A stretch of DNA of 64,000 nt from Bufo bufo (lineage: Eukaryota > Chordata > Amphibia > Anura > Bufonidae), in the NCBI RefSeq assembly GCF_905171765.1, contig NC_053391.1, forward strand, positions 265,154,460 to 265,218,459. The letters are read 5' to 3'. Both the position numbers and the translations under genes were made by a program. Within the stretch, counting starts at the first letter, position 1. Each line of letters starts with the position of its first letter. Below the pieces are notes generated by a model. The model saw nothing but the letters and a program-made list of their open reading frames with translations. It did not search any database and had not been told where the DNA came from. This document shows positions 44,448 to 55,230 of this stretch, one piece after another.

Positions 44448-44900
44448 ATGGTCTGTGGATGGCACTGTTATGGGGGCATCTGTGGATGGCACTGTTATGG
44501 GGGCATCTGTGGATGGCACTGTTATGGGGGCATCTGTGGATGGCACTGTTATGGGGGCATCTGTGGATGGCACTGTTATGGGGGCATCTGTGGATGGCAC
44601 TGTTATGGGGGCATCTGTGGATGGCACTGTTATGGGGGCATCTGTGGATGGCACTGTTATGGGGGCATCTGTGGATGGCACTGTTATGGGGGCATCTGTG
44701 GATGGCACTGTTGTGGGGGCATCTGGATGGCACTGTTGTGGGGGCATCTGGATGGCACTGTTATGGGAGCATCTGTGGATGCCACTGTTATGGGGGCATT
44801 GTGGATGCCACTGTTATGGGGGCATATGTGAATGCCACTGTTATGGGGGCACATGTGGATGCCACTGTTATGGGGGATCACTGTGGGGGCATCTGTGGAT
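44448..44900. repeat. 27-bp minisatellite
   Basis: CTGTGGATGGCACTGTTATG followed by GGGGCAT repeats about 16 times with a 27-bp period, which keeps frames of 73-152 residues open on both strands. The unit is nearly that of 3155-3470 in the hAT element at 2804-4216. Confidence 0.92.
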
Positions 44901-45904
44901 GACACATATATAGCATCTTATCTAATGTGTCATCCACAGATCCCCCATAACAGTGTCCCTGTGTAGTGAATGGGGGCCGGCATCTGGTTTTGTAATGGCA
45001 GCGGGGCCCTGTGAAGTCACTGTATTCTACTACACCGGGCCCCGCTCACTGTAGTATAATCATATCTAACTTGTGGGTATTGTTAAACTATTCAAATCAT
45101 CTGAAATTCAGCACTTGTACTACTTACTACTAACTTCGTAGCAGTCAGGAGGCCGGGCGGGCGCTCGCATCGTGACTCACTACATCATGCACCTGCGCCC
45201 CCTGCTTCATTCATAAAGTGGGCGGAGCAGGCACGTGATGTAGTGAGCTACACTGCGAGCGGCCGGCCTCCTGACTGCCAAGAAGTTAGTAGTAAGTAGT
45301 ACAAGCAGGGCCGTCTTTAACAAGGGGCAAAAGGGGCAGCTGCCCCGGGCCCAGTTGCTCCTGGGGGGCCCAAGGCAGTTGCGTCTTGAGCCCTGCTAGC
45401 CACTGCCCCGGGTGTCAGACTGTCAGCTACACAGGGGGTGCTGCCATGCCATGCCTGCCGGCACTCCAGGCAGCGTACTGTGAGGGCTGTGATTATTATT
45501 ATTATTTATTATTAAAGCGCCATTCATTCCATAGCGCTGTACATATGATAAGCGGTGCACATACATAATACAGACAATTGCACTAATCATAAACAAGACA
45601 AGTTACAAACTGGTACAGAAGGAGAGAGGGCCCTGCCTGTGAGTGCTTACAATCTACATGGTATGGGAGAAGGACACAGTAGGTGCGAGTTAAGTTGGTC
45701 ATGGCGGTATAGAGGCAGCAGGGTCACTGGTTGTAGGCTTGTCTGAAGAGGTGGGTTTTCAGGTTTCTTTTGAAGGATTCCAATGTAGGTGAGAGTCTGA
45801 TATGTTGGGGTAGCGAGTTCCAGAGTATGGGGGATGCACGGGAGAAATCTTGGAGTCGATTGTGGGAAAAGGCGATAAGAGGAGAGAAGGAGGTCTTGTG
45901 AATG

Positions 45905-46728
45905 GTCAAAAATCTGGCAACTAAAATTTAATGTTGATGAGTGCAAGATAATGCACCTGGGACGTAAAAAGCCAAGAGCAGAATATAAAATCAGTGATAC
46001 AGTCCTAACCTCAGTATCTGAGGAAAGGGATTTAGGGGTCATTATTTCAGAAGACTTAAAGGTAGGCAGACAATGTCATAGAGCAGCAGGAAATGCTCGC
46101 AGAATGCTTGGGTGTATAGGGAGAGGAATTACCAGTAGAAAGAGGGAGGTGCTCATGCCGCTCTGCAGAGCACTAGTGAGACCTCATTTGGAGTATTGTG
46201 CTCAGTACTGGAGACCATATCTCCCGAAGGATATTGATACTTTGGAGAGAGTTCAGAGAAGAGCTACTAAACTGGTACATGGATTGCAGGATAAAACTTA
46301 CCAGGAAAGATTAAAGGACCTTAACATGTATAACTTGGAAGAAAGACGAGACAGAGGGGATATGATAGAAACTTTTAAATACATAAAGGGAATCAACAAG
46401 GTAAAAGAGAAGAGAATATTTAAAAGAAGAAAAACTTCTACAAGAGGACATAGTTTTAAATTAGAGGGGTAAAGGTTCAAAAGTAATATCAGGAAGTATT
46501 TTACTGTATTGTACTTTACTGAGAGAGTAGTGGATGCATGGAATAGCCTTCCTGCAGAAGTGGTAGCTGCAAATACAGTGGAGGAGTTTAAGCATGCATG
46601 GAATAGGCATAAGGCCATCCTTCATATAAGATAGGGCCAGGGGCTATCCATAGTATTTAGTATATTGGGCAGACTAGATGGGCCAAATGGTTCTTATCTG
46701 CCGACACATTCTATGTTTCTATGTGTGG
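45905..46728 (+). mobile_element. CR1-like LINE 3' end inserted in the L2/Rex-like LINE
   Basis: A plus-strand block encodes the end of a CR1-type reverse transcriptase and continues into a 3' UTR with GGCAGACTAGATGGGCC and a terminal TTCTATG repeat. The surrounding L2/Rex-like sequence continues on either side (GGTCTTGTG and TGTGGTGATG), suggesting a short TGTG duplication. It is the innermost and so the youngest layer of this nest. Confidence 0.82.
45951..46472 (+). pseudogene. CR1-like reverse transcriptase C-terminal fragment
   Basis: The 173-residue open frame has EERDLGVIISEDLK, the RRMLGCIGRGITSRKREVLM region, ALVRPHLEYCAQYWRPYLPK, LERVQRRATKLVHGL and LNMYNLEERRDRGDMIETFK. These are the standard thumb/C-terminal motifs of CR1-clade LINEs. 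The catalytic palm and endonuclease are absent, so this is a 5'-truncated copy. The frame continues after a stop at 46470 in 3' sequence (DAWNSLPAEVVAANTVEEFK). Confidence 0.88.
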
Positions 46729-47629
46729 TGATGTATCGGGAAAGTAGCTCAGAGATGTAGGGAGGGGACAGGTTATGGACGGCCTTGTATGTATTTGTTA
46801 GTACTTTGAAGTGAATTCGCTGGGCAATGGGGAGCCAGTGAAGGGATTGGCAGAGGGGAGAGGCAGAGGAGTAATAGGGGGAGAGATGGATTAGTCAGGC
46901 AGCAGAGTTGAGGATAGATTGGAGGGGTGCGAGAGTGCTAGATGGAAGGCCACAGAGGTGAATGTTGCAGTAGTCTAGGCGGGAGATAATGAGGGCATGT
47001 ACAAGAATTTTCGCAGATTCAAAGTTAAGGAAAGCACGGATGCGGGAGATGTTTTTGAGTTGGAGGCGGCAGGTGGTGGAAAGGGCTTGGATTTGCGGTC
47101 GAAAGGAAAGTGCAGAATCCAAGGCAGCGGACTTTGTTGACCGGGGAGAGTGTGCAGCCATTGATCATGATAGATAGGTCTGTTGGGGGGTTGAACAAGA
47201 TGGGGGAAAGATTATGAATTATGTCTTATCCATGTTAAGTTTTAGAAAGCGAGAGGCGAAGAAGGATGATATAGAAGATAGACATTGTGGGATTCTTGAT
47301 AGTAAGGTGGTGATGTCTGGACCAGAGAGGTAGATTTGTGTGTCGTCAGCGTAGGAGTGATACTGAAAGCCATGGGACTCTATGAGCTGTCCCAGGCCAA
47401 AAGTGTAGATAGAGAAGAGCAGGGGTCCTAGGACAGAGCCTTGCGGGACACCAACAGAGAGATTCAGAGATTCTCTAGGACCTTAGATGACATCATCACC
47501 ATGTGACCAGTAACCTAGCAATATTAGGTCCTTTCTACCAGGAGTGTTGCTGTAGAAGTTTGCCTTAACTGTGGAGCTTTTTTTTGTGAAGATTACATCA
47601 GAAAAAGGTGACAGGGGCTGTCATGCTAA

Positions 47630-48090
47630 TATACTGTAAACTACTGTATAGTGGAGTGCTGTATAGTGTGGGGGCCTGTATACTGTGTGGGCCTGTATAC
47701 TGTGGGGGCCTGTATACTGTGGGGGGCTGTATACTGTGGGGGCTGTATATTGTGGAGTGCTGTACTGTATACTGTGGGGGGCTGTATATTGTGGAGTGCT
47801 ATACTGCTGTACTGTATAGTGTGGGGGGGCTGTATAGTGTGGGGTGCTGTATCGTGTATAGTTTGGGGTGCTGTATACGGTGAGGTGCTATACTGCTCTA
47901 CTGTATACTGTGAGGTGCTGTATACTGTGGGCTGCTATACTGCTCTACTATATACTGTGGGGTACTGTATAGTGTGGGGTGCTATACTGCATACTGTGTG
48001 GTGCTGTATACTATAGGGTGCTATACTGCATACTGTGGGTTGCTGTATACTATAGGGTGCTATACTGCATACTGTGGGGTGCTGGGGTGC
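47630..48090. repeat. G-rich minisatellite (GTGCTGTATACTGTGGGG type)
   Basis: Irregular units of about 18-35 bp combine GTGCTGTATA, GTGTGGGG and CTATACTGC. G-tracts of four to seven occur on the plus strand throughout. The Cys/Gly-rich frames of about 90-120 residues here are repeat translations. Confidence 0.8.
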
Positions 48091-48639
48091 ACTGTAACAC
48101 TAGGGTGAGCCGAGCCCTGGTCTCCTTTCTGTAGAACGGTGCCCACTTCCAGCTGCCCAGAGCACTGATCCTGAGCCGCTGGAGTCTTCAGAACTGGAAG
48201 TATTTACAGTCATTCACTGTACTCTACCAGATGTGTGTTTTTTTTATGTGTGTGTTGTGGTGGAGGGCGTGATTGCCTGCTAAGGTGTGGGAAGGTGGGA
48301 TCCAGGGGGCCCAAGTAAATTTTTGCCCAGGGTCCAATCAATATTAAAGACGGCCCTGAGTACAAGCGCTGGATTTCAGATGATTTGAATACTTTAACAA
48401 TACCCACAAGTTAGATATAATGATACTACAGTGAGCGGGGACCTGGTGTAGTAGAATACAGTGACTGCATCGGGCCCCGCTGCCATTACAAAACCAGATG
48501 CCGGCCCCCAGCCCCTCCTCCCTCTCAGCCGATACACCCGACGGTCGCAGCATTCGCCCCATAAGACCCACTGCTATTTTCCTCTAAACTTTTTTTTTGG
48601 GGGGGGGGGAGTGCGTCTTATAGAGCGAAAAATACGGTA

Positions 48640-49732
48640 GGCTACTGGTGGCTCACCTGACCAATACAATGTGCAGGTGCTCTAGGTTTGGCTGATTCAC
48701 CCAATCAGAAGAGGTTAGATATACAATTTGAATATAATAAACCGACACTCTTCACCTGGTCAACACGCAGAGAGCAATATAAGTAAAATGTACATTTATT
48801 TCATATAAAACCGTGGAAAAAAAATTTGAAATGGAAAAAGGGTAAGAATCTTGCATAAAAATCGTACATAAAAATGATGCATAAAATAGATACATAAAAT
48901 TAATACATAATAATATTATTAAAATGCATACACTAAATTCACCCTTTCAGTAGGGGGAGGGGCTCCCCGTTATTATAGTACCACGTCGGTGGAGATGAGC
49001 ACTCAGTGATCACTGGTTGGCAAGCATATATAGTTTTTGTAAATGGTCAAAGGTATTTAAATATATGGGTTTGCGGAGAATATAGTCATTCGGCAGTCAT
49101 CTCCACCATATATTGCTATTTATTGGTAAAGTTTTTCTCCAATAGGTGGGTCGATTGAATATATTTAGTTGCTGTATAGACAGCTGTACTGTGGTGGCTG
49201 TCTTTGTTTTGTTGAAAAATGCCACTTTGTGACTACTAAGATGATGGATTTTCAGTAATTATCGCAGAACTTCAGATAGTTTTCAATACAGTTGGTTTGT
49301 TGGTTAGTGGGTTAATATATTAATACATTCATCTTTTGTAGTGCTTCCTTGCTATGAGTTAGTAGCCAGTCTCTGTTAACGATGATATTGGCAGAATTAT
49401 TTATAAATAAATAAATGTAAGTCTGTCAGTCGGGTGCTGTACCTTGTGTGGCGTCCCACACGGTAGGAAGGACTGCACCCTGACTGTATTTACCTTCTCC
49501 GATGCTTTCGTCGGTTGCGGCTGCTAGTGCGTCTTTCGGGACTCTGTGTTGAACATTCGAGTGTGTTCTTTCGGCGTCCCACGTGGGTATGACGTCACGT
49601 GTCTCCGGTCGGTCTGCGTTAGCTATGTAGCGATCTTCAATCCGAAAAAAAGGGGAAGGTTGCTATTGAAAGCACTTTCAAAATATTCTATATATTAGTG
49701 TCCATCAAGTGGTATAATTGCGGGTTGTTTGT
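48640..49732 (-). repeat. Minus-oriented Penelope-like leader, no gene
   Basis: The start (GCTCACCTGACC ... GGTGCTCT ... GATTCACCCAATCAG) matches 13195-13260. An A/T-rich part follows, then GTCCCACGTGG near 49575 and a degenerate hammerhead on the minus strand at 49741-49790. No reading frame matches a family. Confidence 0.5.
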
Positions 49733-49740
49733 ACTTTCAC

Positions 49741-49790
49741 AATACGCGCTTCGGAGGTCCAGACTGCCTCCTTCATCAGTGGTTACCCGC
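49741..49790 (-). ncRNA. Degenerate hammerhead motif, minus strand
   Basis: On the minus strand, CTGATGA (49779-49773) is followed by a 5-bp stem II GGAGG...CCTCC. GAAGCGCGT then stands where GAAACGCGT is expected. Stem I is weak. The core is recognisable but one GAAA base is changed, so cleavage is unlikely. It supports a minus-strand Penelope terminal repeat here. Confidence 0.55.
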
Positions 49791-50325
49791 TACCTGCCAA
49801 TGAGCCAACTTTTATATCCTGTCTATGGTCAGTATGAAAAAACTGGACTGGATTCCATGATGTGGATGTGGCAAGTCCCATAGTGTTAATTTTCCTTTTC
49901 TTTCTTGCTTTTCTTCTTTATTTAATTAAATAATGTGGAAAACAGGCTTTATGGTTACAGGAGGTCGATATTGTAATATTTGGATAAAGATTACATGGTT
50001 ATATCGCTCGTGCGGTAACGCTGCGTTTTTAATACTATTGGTGCGTTTTTTTGTGTATAGTTTGCACATTGTATTCCTGAATGTGTTCCATGTCAAAATT
50101 TCTTTTGAAGAGCCTTTCTATGGGAGGAAATTCTGTTAAGTGTTAGCTGACAATAAGAAAAAGAAAACTTTGTGAATCTAAGTCCATGGATAGTTCCTAC
50201 ACTGTTTTTTGTAAGAAAGTGTAGATGCGAAGAAATTATATCATAGGAAATATTTCAAGAGGTCAATAATATAGTGTTTGAGTGAAGAATCCATTTTTGT
50301 ATTACCAGTGCGGTGACCATTCGTT
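49791..50325. other. Spacer without recognised gene
   Basis: This is A/T-rich sequence with no family match in any frame. It may include the truncated edge of the minus-strand LTR element that is clear from 50326 onward. Confidence 0.3.
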
Positions 50326-50904
50326 TTAAGGATACCATGAATTATTATATGAACTGTGCACCGATCTTAAAATACCTCTTTCCTTGAGATTCCTTATTAT
50401 TTCCGCCAGCGAATCATAACATGCTAGTGTAAGACGATATTGCTTGATATAAACAGGAGGTGCCTTTGTATCAGTCTGAATTCTGGCAATGTGTATATCT
50501 GTTAGACCACAATCATATGAATCATTAGCAAAGATATCCTTGAACTCCAAGAAAGCTTATTTTAATTGTTGGCGCTCTAGGTCATTAGAGCATCCATCAG
50601 CTAAGGATATTTGCTGCTGTACCATCTCCAGGAGCCCTGAAAAAACTTCAGGTTGACCTATTTCATAGGCTTCTTCAAGCCAGTCAGTGAGGTCATGACT
50701 TAACTTAACAGCCTTATCGACAAACTCACGATATTCCTCAGCTTCCTGCTCATTAAGTGCATGATCAAAGATAAGAGAGGATTCCTCCACCTTGCAGGTA
50801 CCTTCTTCAGGATGAAAAGGATAAATTGGACTGATGGTGAACAATCCTTTAAGAGAAGAATAGAATGTTTGTTCAACCAATTGCTCCTCTGTGAGATATG
50901 ATTG
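50326..50904 (-). pseudogene. LTR-element pol segment: protease-RT linker and RT start
   Basis: The minus frame 50880-50557 is acidic (ALNEQEAEEYREFVDKAVKL, LEEAYEIGQPEVFSGLLEMV). It ends with a stop, then continues in frame as EFKDIFANDSYDCGLTDIHI, PPVYIKQYRLT and ILRSVHSSYNNSWYP. The F.DIFA...DCGLTDIH and KQYR...YDSLAEI...LKERGI pattern is the conserved entry to retroelement reverse transcriptases. Everything after it is missing, including the catalytic box. Confidence 0.7.
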
Positions 50905-50912
50905 TTATTAGG

Positions 50913-52042
50913 TAGGGATCGACCGATTATCGGTTTGGCCGATATTATCGGCCGATATTGAGGATTTTGAACGTTATCGGTATCGGCATCAATTTTGCCG
51001 ATATACCGATAACGTATGGGGAACACAGAACGCGCTGCTGACAGCGCTCTCTGTGTTCCCTCCGCAGCACAGGGGAGAAGGAAGCAGTGTCTCCTCCCCC
51101 TGTGCTGCTGCTGCCGCTGCCGCCAATGAGGGGATAGAACATAAGAGGAGGGGAGGGGCTGTGGCCGCTGCGCCACCAATGAAGATAAGCCTTTCATTCA
51201 TTCATATATACAGGAGGCGGGAGCTGGCTGCAGAATCACATAGCCGGCTCCCGACCTCTATGAGCAATAGCTGCGGTCCGCGGTAGTTAACTCCTCAGGT
51301 GCCGCGGATCGCAGCTACCGCTGATAGAGGTCGGGAGCCGGCTATGTGATTCTGCAGCCAGCTCCCGCCTCCTGTATATGAATGATCGATAGACTTATCT
51401 TCATTGGTGGCGCAGTGCGCCCCCCCAACCCCCCAGTATTAATCATTGGTGGCGCAGTGCGCCCCCCACCCCCATCCCAATCCCGGCCAATAGTAAAAAC
51501 ATTGGTGGCGCAGTGCGCCCCCACCCCAGTATTAATCATTGGTGGCAGTGGCCACAGGATCCCCTCTCCCCTGCTCCTCCGATCGGAGCCCCAGCTGTGT
51601 AAGCCTGGGGCTCCGATCGGTTACCATGGCAGCCAGGACGCTATTGAAGCCCTGGCTGCCATGTTCAGCTCCATGCTGCTGTGTGCACTATGCACAGAGC
51701 AGCAGGGACAGTGTGAGATCCTATTCACCCTGATAGAGATCTATCAGGGTGAATAGGACAAAGGTTCTAGTCCCTAAGGGGGTTAAAAGTTAGTAAAAAA
51801 AAAACACAAAAATATTAAGTATAAATGAAAAAGATTTATAAAAAAAAAATACACATTAACAATAAACAAAAAAAATACACATTAACAGTAAACATATTAA
51901 TTTTCAGCAGATTTGTGTAGGAATTTTTTTTTTTCTCAAAAATGAAAATTCCCAGAATATCGGTATAAATTATCGGCTATCGGCCTGAAAGTTCACAAAT
52001 TATCGGTATCGGCCCTAAAAAATCAATATCGGTCGATCCCTA
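50913..52042. mobile_element. hAT MITE (TAGGGATCGACCGAT ends), TTATTAGG duplication
   Basis: Ends TAGGGATCGACCGAT (50913) and ATCGGTCGATCCCTA (to 52042) are inverted, with the perfect 8-bp duplication TTATTAGG at 50905-50912 and 52043-52050. The outer parts are rows of ATCGG/CCGAT motifs. The interior is a palindrome (CTCCCGACCTCTATGAGC-type arms) plus a short ATTGGTGGCGCAGTGCGCC repeat (51405-51545). It has no transposase. It interrupts the minus-strand LTR remnant. Confidence 0.92.
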
Positions 52043-53038
52043 TTATTAGGCCAATATCTACATTTTGAAACCCAAAGGTATAATAATCTGAATCTAAAGC
52101 CAGACCAATTATAGTGTCTTTAGACAAATGGACCTCATTTGGCATACCATTATTAACAATGATTTGGGTTTTGAAGGATTGTAATTTCACCATGGGTGTA
52201 GGATTTACGGAAATTCCTAATTGTTGCATTATGTTTGATAGGCATATTAATGTATCAGAATTCTTTAACTTCTGGCCTTTTGACATCTGAATGGGTAACA
52301 GGAAATTATTAGTACCTGGAGGGATAATAACACTTATGGTACTAATACACTTACTGCATATGCAGTATCTGTATGATTTTAGGGCTTAATGTTCATCCAT
52401 AAAATCATCTGGATTTCCTTTTAATCTAGTCCACAATGTGGAATTCACCATATCCACGTGTATAGCAAAATGATGTAATATATTGTTGCCTATGGAAATG
52501 GGATATCGTGGCTCATTGAGTACCAGGAATAAATGAGTAGCTGATTTACTCCCAATAGAAATGGATAACATGCATTTCGCAATTACATTATGACTATCAG
52601 AGTCATCATCCAACTCATGGACCCAATTATCCTGAGGGTTTGGATACCTAATTACCTTAGGATTGGCCGATTGTTTTAGTATAGTAGGCTCCTACTAATG
52701 TGACTGTTCTCTTGGCGTAAATTCAGTTTCGCCCTTCTAGTCCTTCCTAGGTCATTAACCTGTAATGGGAAGAACACCTCATCATTCACCTTTTCAATCC
52801 CTACTAGAAATTGTTCATGACCACTGAACCCAGTAGAGTCAGTAGTTTCTGGATGGAGGTGAATTGTGAGAACATAACCTTCCAAGCAAACATCTCTAAC
52901 TCTTTCAGGAGACACACATATGGTGTTATCCTCCTGTCCACCTACGGTGGAAGTTGAGGTGGCTTGTAAGAAAAAGATTTTTGGAACCTGACTGTTCCTG
53001 AAATGGATCTCAATAAAATCCGGATTTTCCTCTATCAC
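52023..53038 (-). pseudogene. LTR-element protease-region fragments
   Basis: There are three minus-strand frames. 53038-52676 has EENPDFIEIHFRNSQVPKIF and ends SRSLLY. 52613-52386 has VIAKCMLSISIGSKSATHLF and YPISIGNNILHHFAIHVDMV. 52286-52023 has QSFKTQIIVNNGMPNEVHLS. The second is reminiscent of the end of a retropepsin-like domain (PISIGNNIL in the position of an LG..LL strand). No DTG/DSG triad is seen. Assignment rests mostly on position before the RT segment. Confidence 0.5.
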
Positions 53039-53463
53039 TTAATAAAATATTGTTCTTTTTCATGTAAGGAACACAAATATTTTGGATGATAAGTGAAACT
53101 GCTTTCCTGCTCTGTAGGCATTCTTACTTGTAATCCCCCTTCCTTTTTTGTACAAACAGGATTGCATGTCATGCTCTGCACAGCTGAAGACTTTGTATGC
53201 TGCAAGATAAAATTACAAACAGTTGTCCCTCCCCCTTGCCGTTTGGCATTGGAAGGATTAAATTCTTTACAAGGATACAGACATTTGTGTTATTTTGCTT
53301 ACTTTGGCATACAGTTAAATCTTCAGCATTTGCAGGATTTGACACTCTTACCTGCTTCCCCCCATTTATAATTGGGGAGGGCTTTCTACAGGAGTAGCTG
53401 CCCCTAAAAAAGGATTTTGGGGATTAGCAATAAGTGCTTTCGATCAATCTTCCATCCTTTGCA

Positions 53464-53914
53464 TCAACACTCCAAACTGGCTCTGGATCTGATCCATTCA
53501 GTCATGGATATTAGCTCTATTTTTCCCACAACCTTTTGGAGTTTGATTTTTGAATTTAGACGCTTGAGACTTAACAGAACCTTCTGATTCAGAACCATTT
53601 TGAACCCTTTCCGAGCCCCGTGACATAACCTCTCTGGTATCTTCTGAAAGGAGGGAACCACCTATTTATAAATTGATTCTTCTTATCTGGGCTTTCATTA
53701 ACATTTGGCACCTTATTATCATCTGTTCTAGGTTTAACTTTATTTGGATGGGGAGGTCTGGAGCTTTTTACAACTTCAGCATAACTCCATCTGAGAGCTT
53801 CACACTGTCCCTGATCTTTGTTTATGTGCGTCTCAGCTATTTCATCATTTGGTTTTTTAAATCTCCTATCTTGAGACTCATCGCTATTTTGTAGCGCGGC
53901 ATACAGAGTGGTAC
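53464..53914 (-). pseudogene. LTR-element gag C-terminal fragment
   Basis: The minus frame contains LYAALQNSDESQDRRFKKPN, GQCEALRWSYAEVVKSSRPP and a basic tail (RRYQRGYVTGLGKGSKWF). It continues in another frame toward 53464. Charged, basic, low-complexity content fits gag or nucleocapsid, but no zinc knuckle is visible. At 53914 it meets the Gypsy 2 LTR, and the longer frame to 54074 simply reads into that LTR. Confidence 0.45.
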
Positions 53915-54597
53915 TGTCACGGGGCGCCAAAGGCGCACTTGGTCTCCCTATCAGCCGCAGACCTGCTGCTTGGCTTCGGGAGCGAGGATCTGTGTTTGGC
54001 CTCGTTCCCAGGGTGGCTTTGCTAGCTGGGAGGCTCCCTGCTCCTAGGTCTGCCTTGAGCGCCGAGCTGATCACTCGGTGCTCGACTTGTCTGTCTGTCG
54101 GTCATGTGACGCTGGCCACGTCACATGACCCTCACTCCCCACTATAAATACAGGCAGCCTGCTGGCCACAGGTTGCCTGTTAATTTTTAGGTTCCTGGTG
54201 TTTGTTGGATACCTGTATACTTACCTGATCCTGTTCCCTGACGATCCTTTGCCTGCTCCTCCTGTACTGCGCTTTCCTCCTGATATTTTGACCTCGGCTT
54301 CCACCTGACTATTCTTTGCGGACTCCTTTGGTACTTCTCGACTCTCCTGGTATTTATGACCCTGGCTTCTCCTGACCATTCTTTGCTTATCCCTCTTACT
54401 ACCGTTGTCCTCTTGGTTTTGACCCGGTCCGTTCACTATCTTGTCTGTCCTTCCCGCACGTATCCTAAGTTAGGGACTGCCGTCCAGTTGTCCCCTGTCA
54501 TCAGGACTCGTGAGGCAAGTAGGCAGGGCCAGGGGTGAGGGTGGAGCGCAGTGGTCACTATCCTCCCCCCTGTGTGTGTGTGTACGTGACCGTTACA
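53915..54597 (+). repeat. 5' LTR of Gypsy element 2
   Basis: A 683-bp block starts TGTCACGGGG and ends CCGTTACA. A TATAAATAC box at about 54143-54151 is followed by a leader, and a T/C-rich 3' half reaches the end. Gag begins about 40 bp downstream. No 3' LTR remains, so age from LTR divergence cannot be estimated. Confidence 0.78.
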
Positions 54598-54637
54598 GAT
54601 TAACAGGCCCAATAACCACTGTATAATAAATCCTCTG

Positions 54638-55230
54638 GTGACCCTGACTGACCATGTCTCTAATCTGACGCAGATGGTACAGGAGCTAGGGGAGAAACTC
54701 CGTTCTTTTGAGGTAGGACAAGGTTCTTCCACTCCTCAGGGCTCGAGCCCCAGATTAAGCTCCCAGAACCCTTTTCTGGAGGCCGGAAGAAGTTTCTCTC
54801 TTTTAAGGAGAGTTGCAGACTTTACTTCCGTTTGCGCCCCGTGTCCTCTGGCCCCGAGAGTCAACGCGTGGGCATTATCATTTCCCGACTACAGGGTGAT
54901 CCCCAGGACTGGGCGTTCTCTTTACCTGCTGGCGCCAGTTGTTTAACTTCTGTGGAGGGGTTCTTTCAGGCCCTGGGTACCCTCTATGATGAACCAGACT
55001 GGGCTCTGGTAGCCGAGACGGCTCTAAAGGCACTGGTTCAGGGCAATCTACCTGCGGAGGATTATTGCACCCAATTCAGAAGGTGGTGTGTCCCCTCAGG
55101 ATGGAACGAACCAGCCCTGAAGAGTCAGTTCAGATCAGGTCTGTCTGATAATTTAAAGGATCTTCTGGTCAGTTATCAACTTCCAGAGACCTTAGAAGAG
55201 ATGATGACCCTTGTTGTGCGACTTGACTGA
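54638..55230 (+). pseudogene. Gypsy 2 gag, N-terminal and capsid part
   Basis: The first frame (54638-54830) is a coiled-coil-like N terminus (DHVSNLTQMVQELGEKLRSF). It shifts at about 54800-54835 to the frame with ESQRVGIIISRLQGDPQDWA, FSLPAGASCLTSVEGFFQAL and FRRWCVPSGWNEPALKSQFR, co-linear with the Gypsy 1 gag. A TGA at 55228-55230 stops it after VVRLD, but the same frame continues directly (RVRERRQERLFSS) into the nucleocapsid. Confidence 0.88.

Larger units (their letters stand above)
45495..47480 (-). mobile_element. L2/Rex-like LINE, 3' part, interrupted
   Basis: The minus strand at 46895-47161 reads SFRPQIQALSTTCRLQLKNI followed by ILVHALIISRLDYCNIHLCG. At 45724-45909 it reads PILWNSLPQHIRLSPTLESF and KTHLFRQAY, the C-terminal reverse transcriptase tail of L2/Rex-type LINEs. 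The 3' end at 45495-45515 is an ATT/AAT microsatellite. The two halves are separated by the CR1-like insertion at about 45905-46728. It is 5'-truncated. Confidence 0.85.
45306..48358. mobile_element. hAT element with AGTACAAG duplication, carrying LINE insertions
   Basis: Ends CAGGGCCGTCTTTAA (45306) and TTAAAGACGGCCCTG (to 48358) are exact inverted repeats. The flanks are AGTACAAG at 45298-45305 and 48359-48366. The interior contains an L2/Rex-like LINE on the minus strand, a CR1-like LINE on the plus strand, and a G-rich minisatellite at 47630-48090. No hAT transposase was recognised. Confidence 0.93.
44342..48637. mobile_element. TA-flanked TIR element (CCGTATTTTTCGC ends) with deep nesting
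   Basis: The inverted ends CCGTATTTTTCGCCCTATAA and TTATAGAGCGAAAAATACGG are flanked by TA (44340-44341 and 48638-48639). Without the hAT insertion at 45306-48358, the interior is a palindrome centred near 45205 (AACTTGTGGGTATTGTTAAA and TTTAACAATACCCACAAGTT arms), with a minisatellite at one end. It is non-coding, about 1.24 kb without the insertion. The superfamily is inferred as Tc1/mariner-like from the TA site. Confidence 0.75.
50326..53914 (-). mobile_element. Minus-strand LTR-retrotransposon remnant (gag to early pol)
   Basis: Read from 53914 down to 50326, the minus strand gives a gag-like tail, a protease-like region, a linker and the beginning of a reverse transcriptase. It is interrupted by a hAT MITE (50913-52042) and cut on its 5' side by the LTR of Gypsy 2 at 53915. 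The group within LTR elements was not identified; the RT start looks Gypsy- or retrovirus-like. Confidence 0.7.

Noticed and set aside
51053..51286. Alanine-rich short proteins on both strands
   Set aside because: They are translations of GC-rich palindromic sequence inside a hAT MITE.
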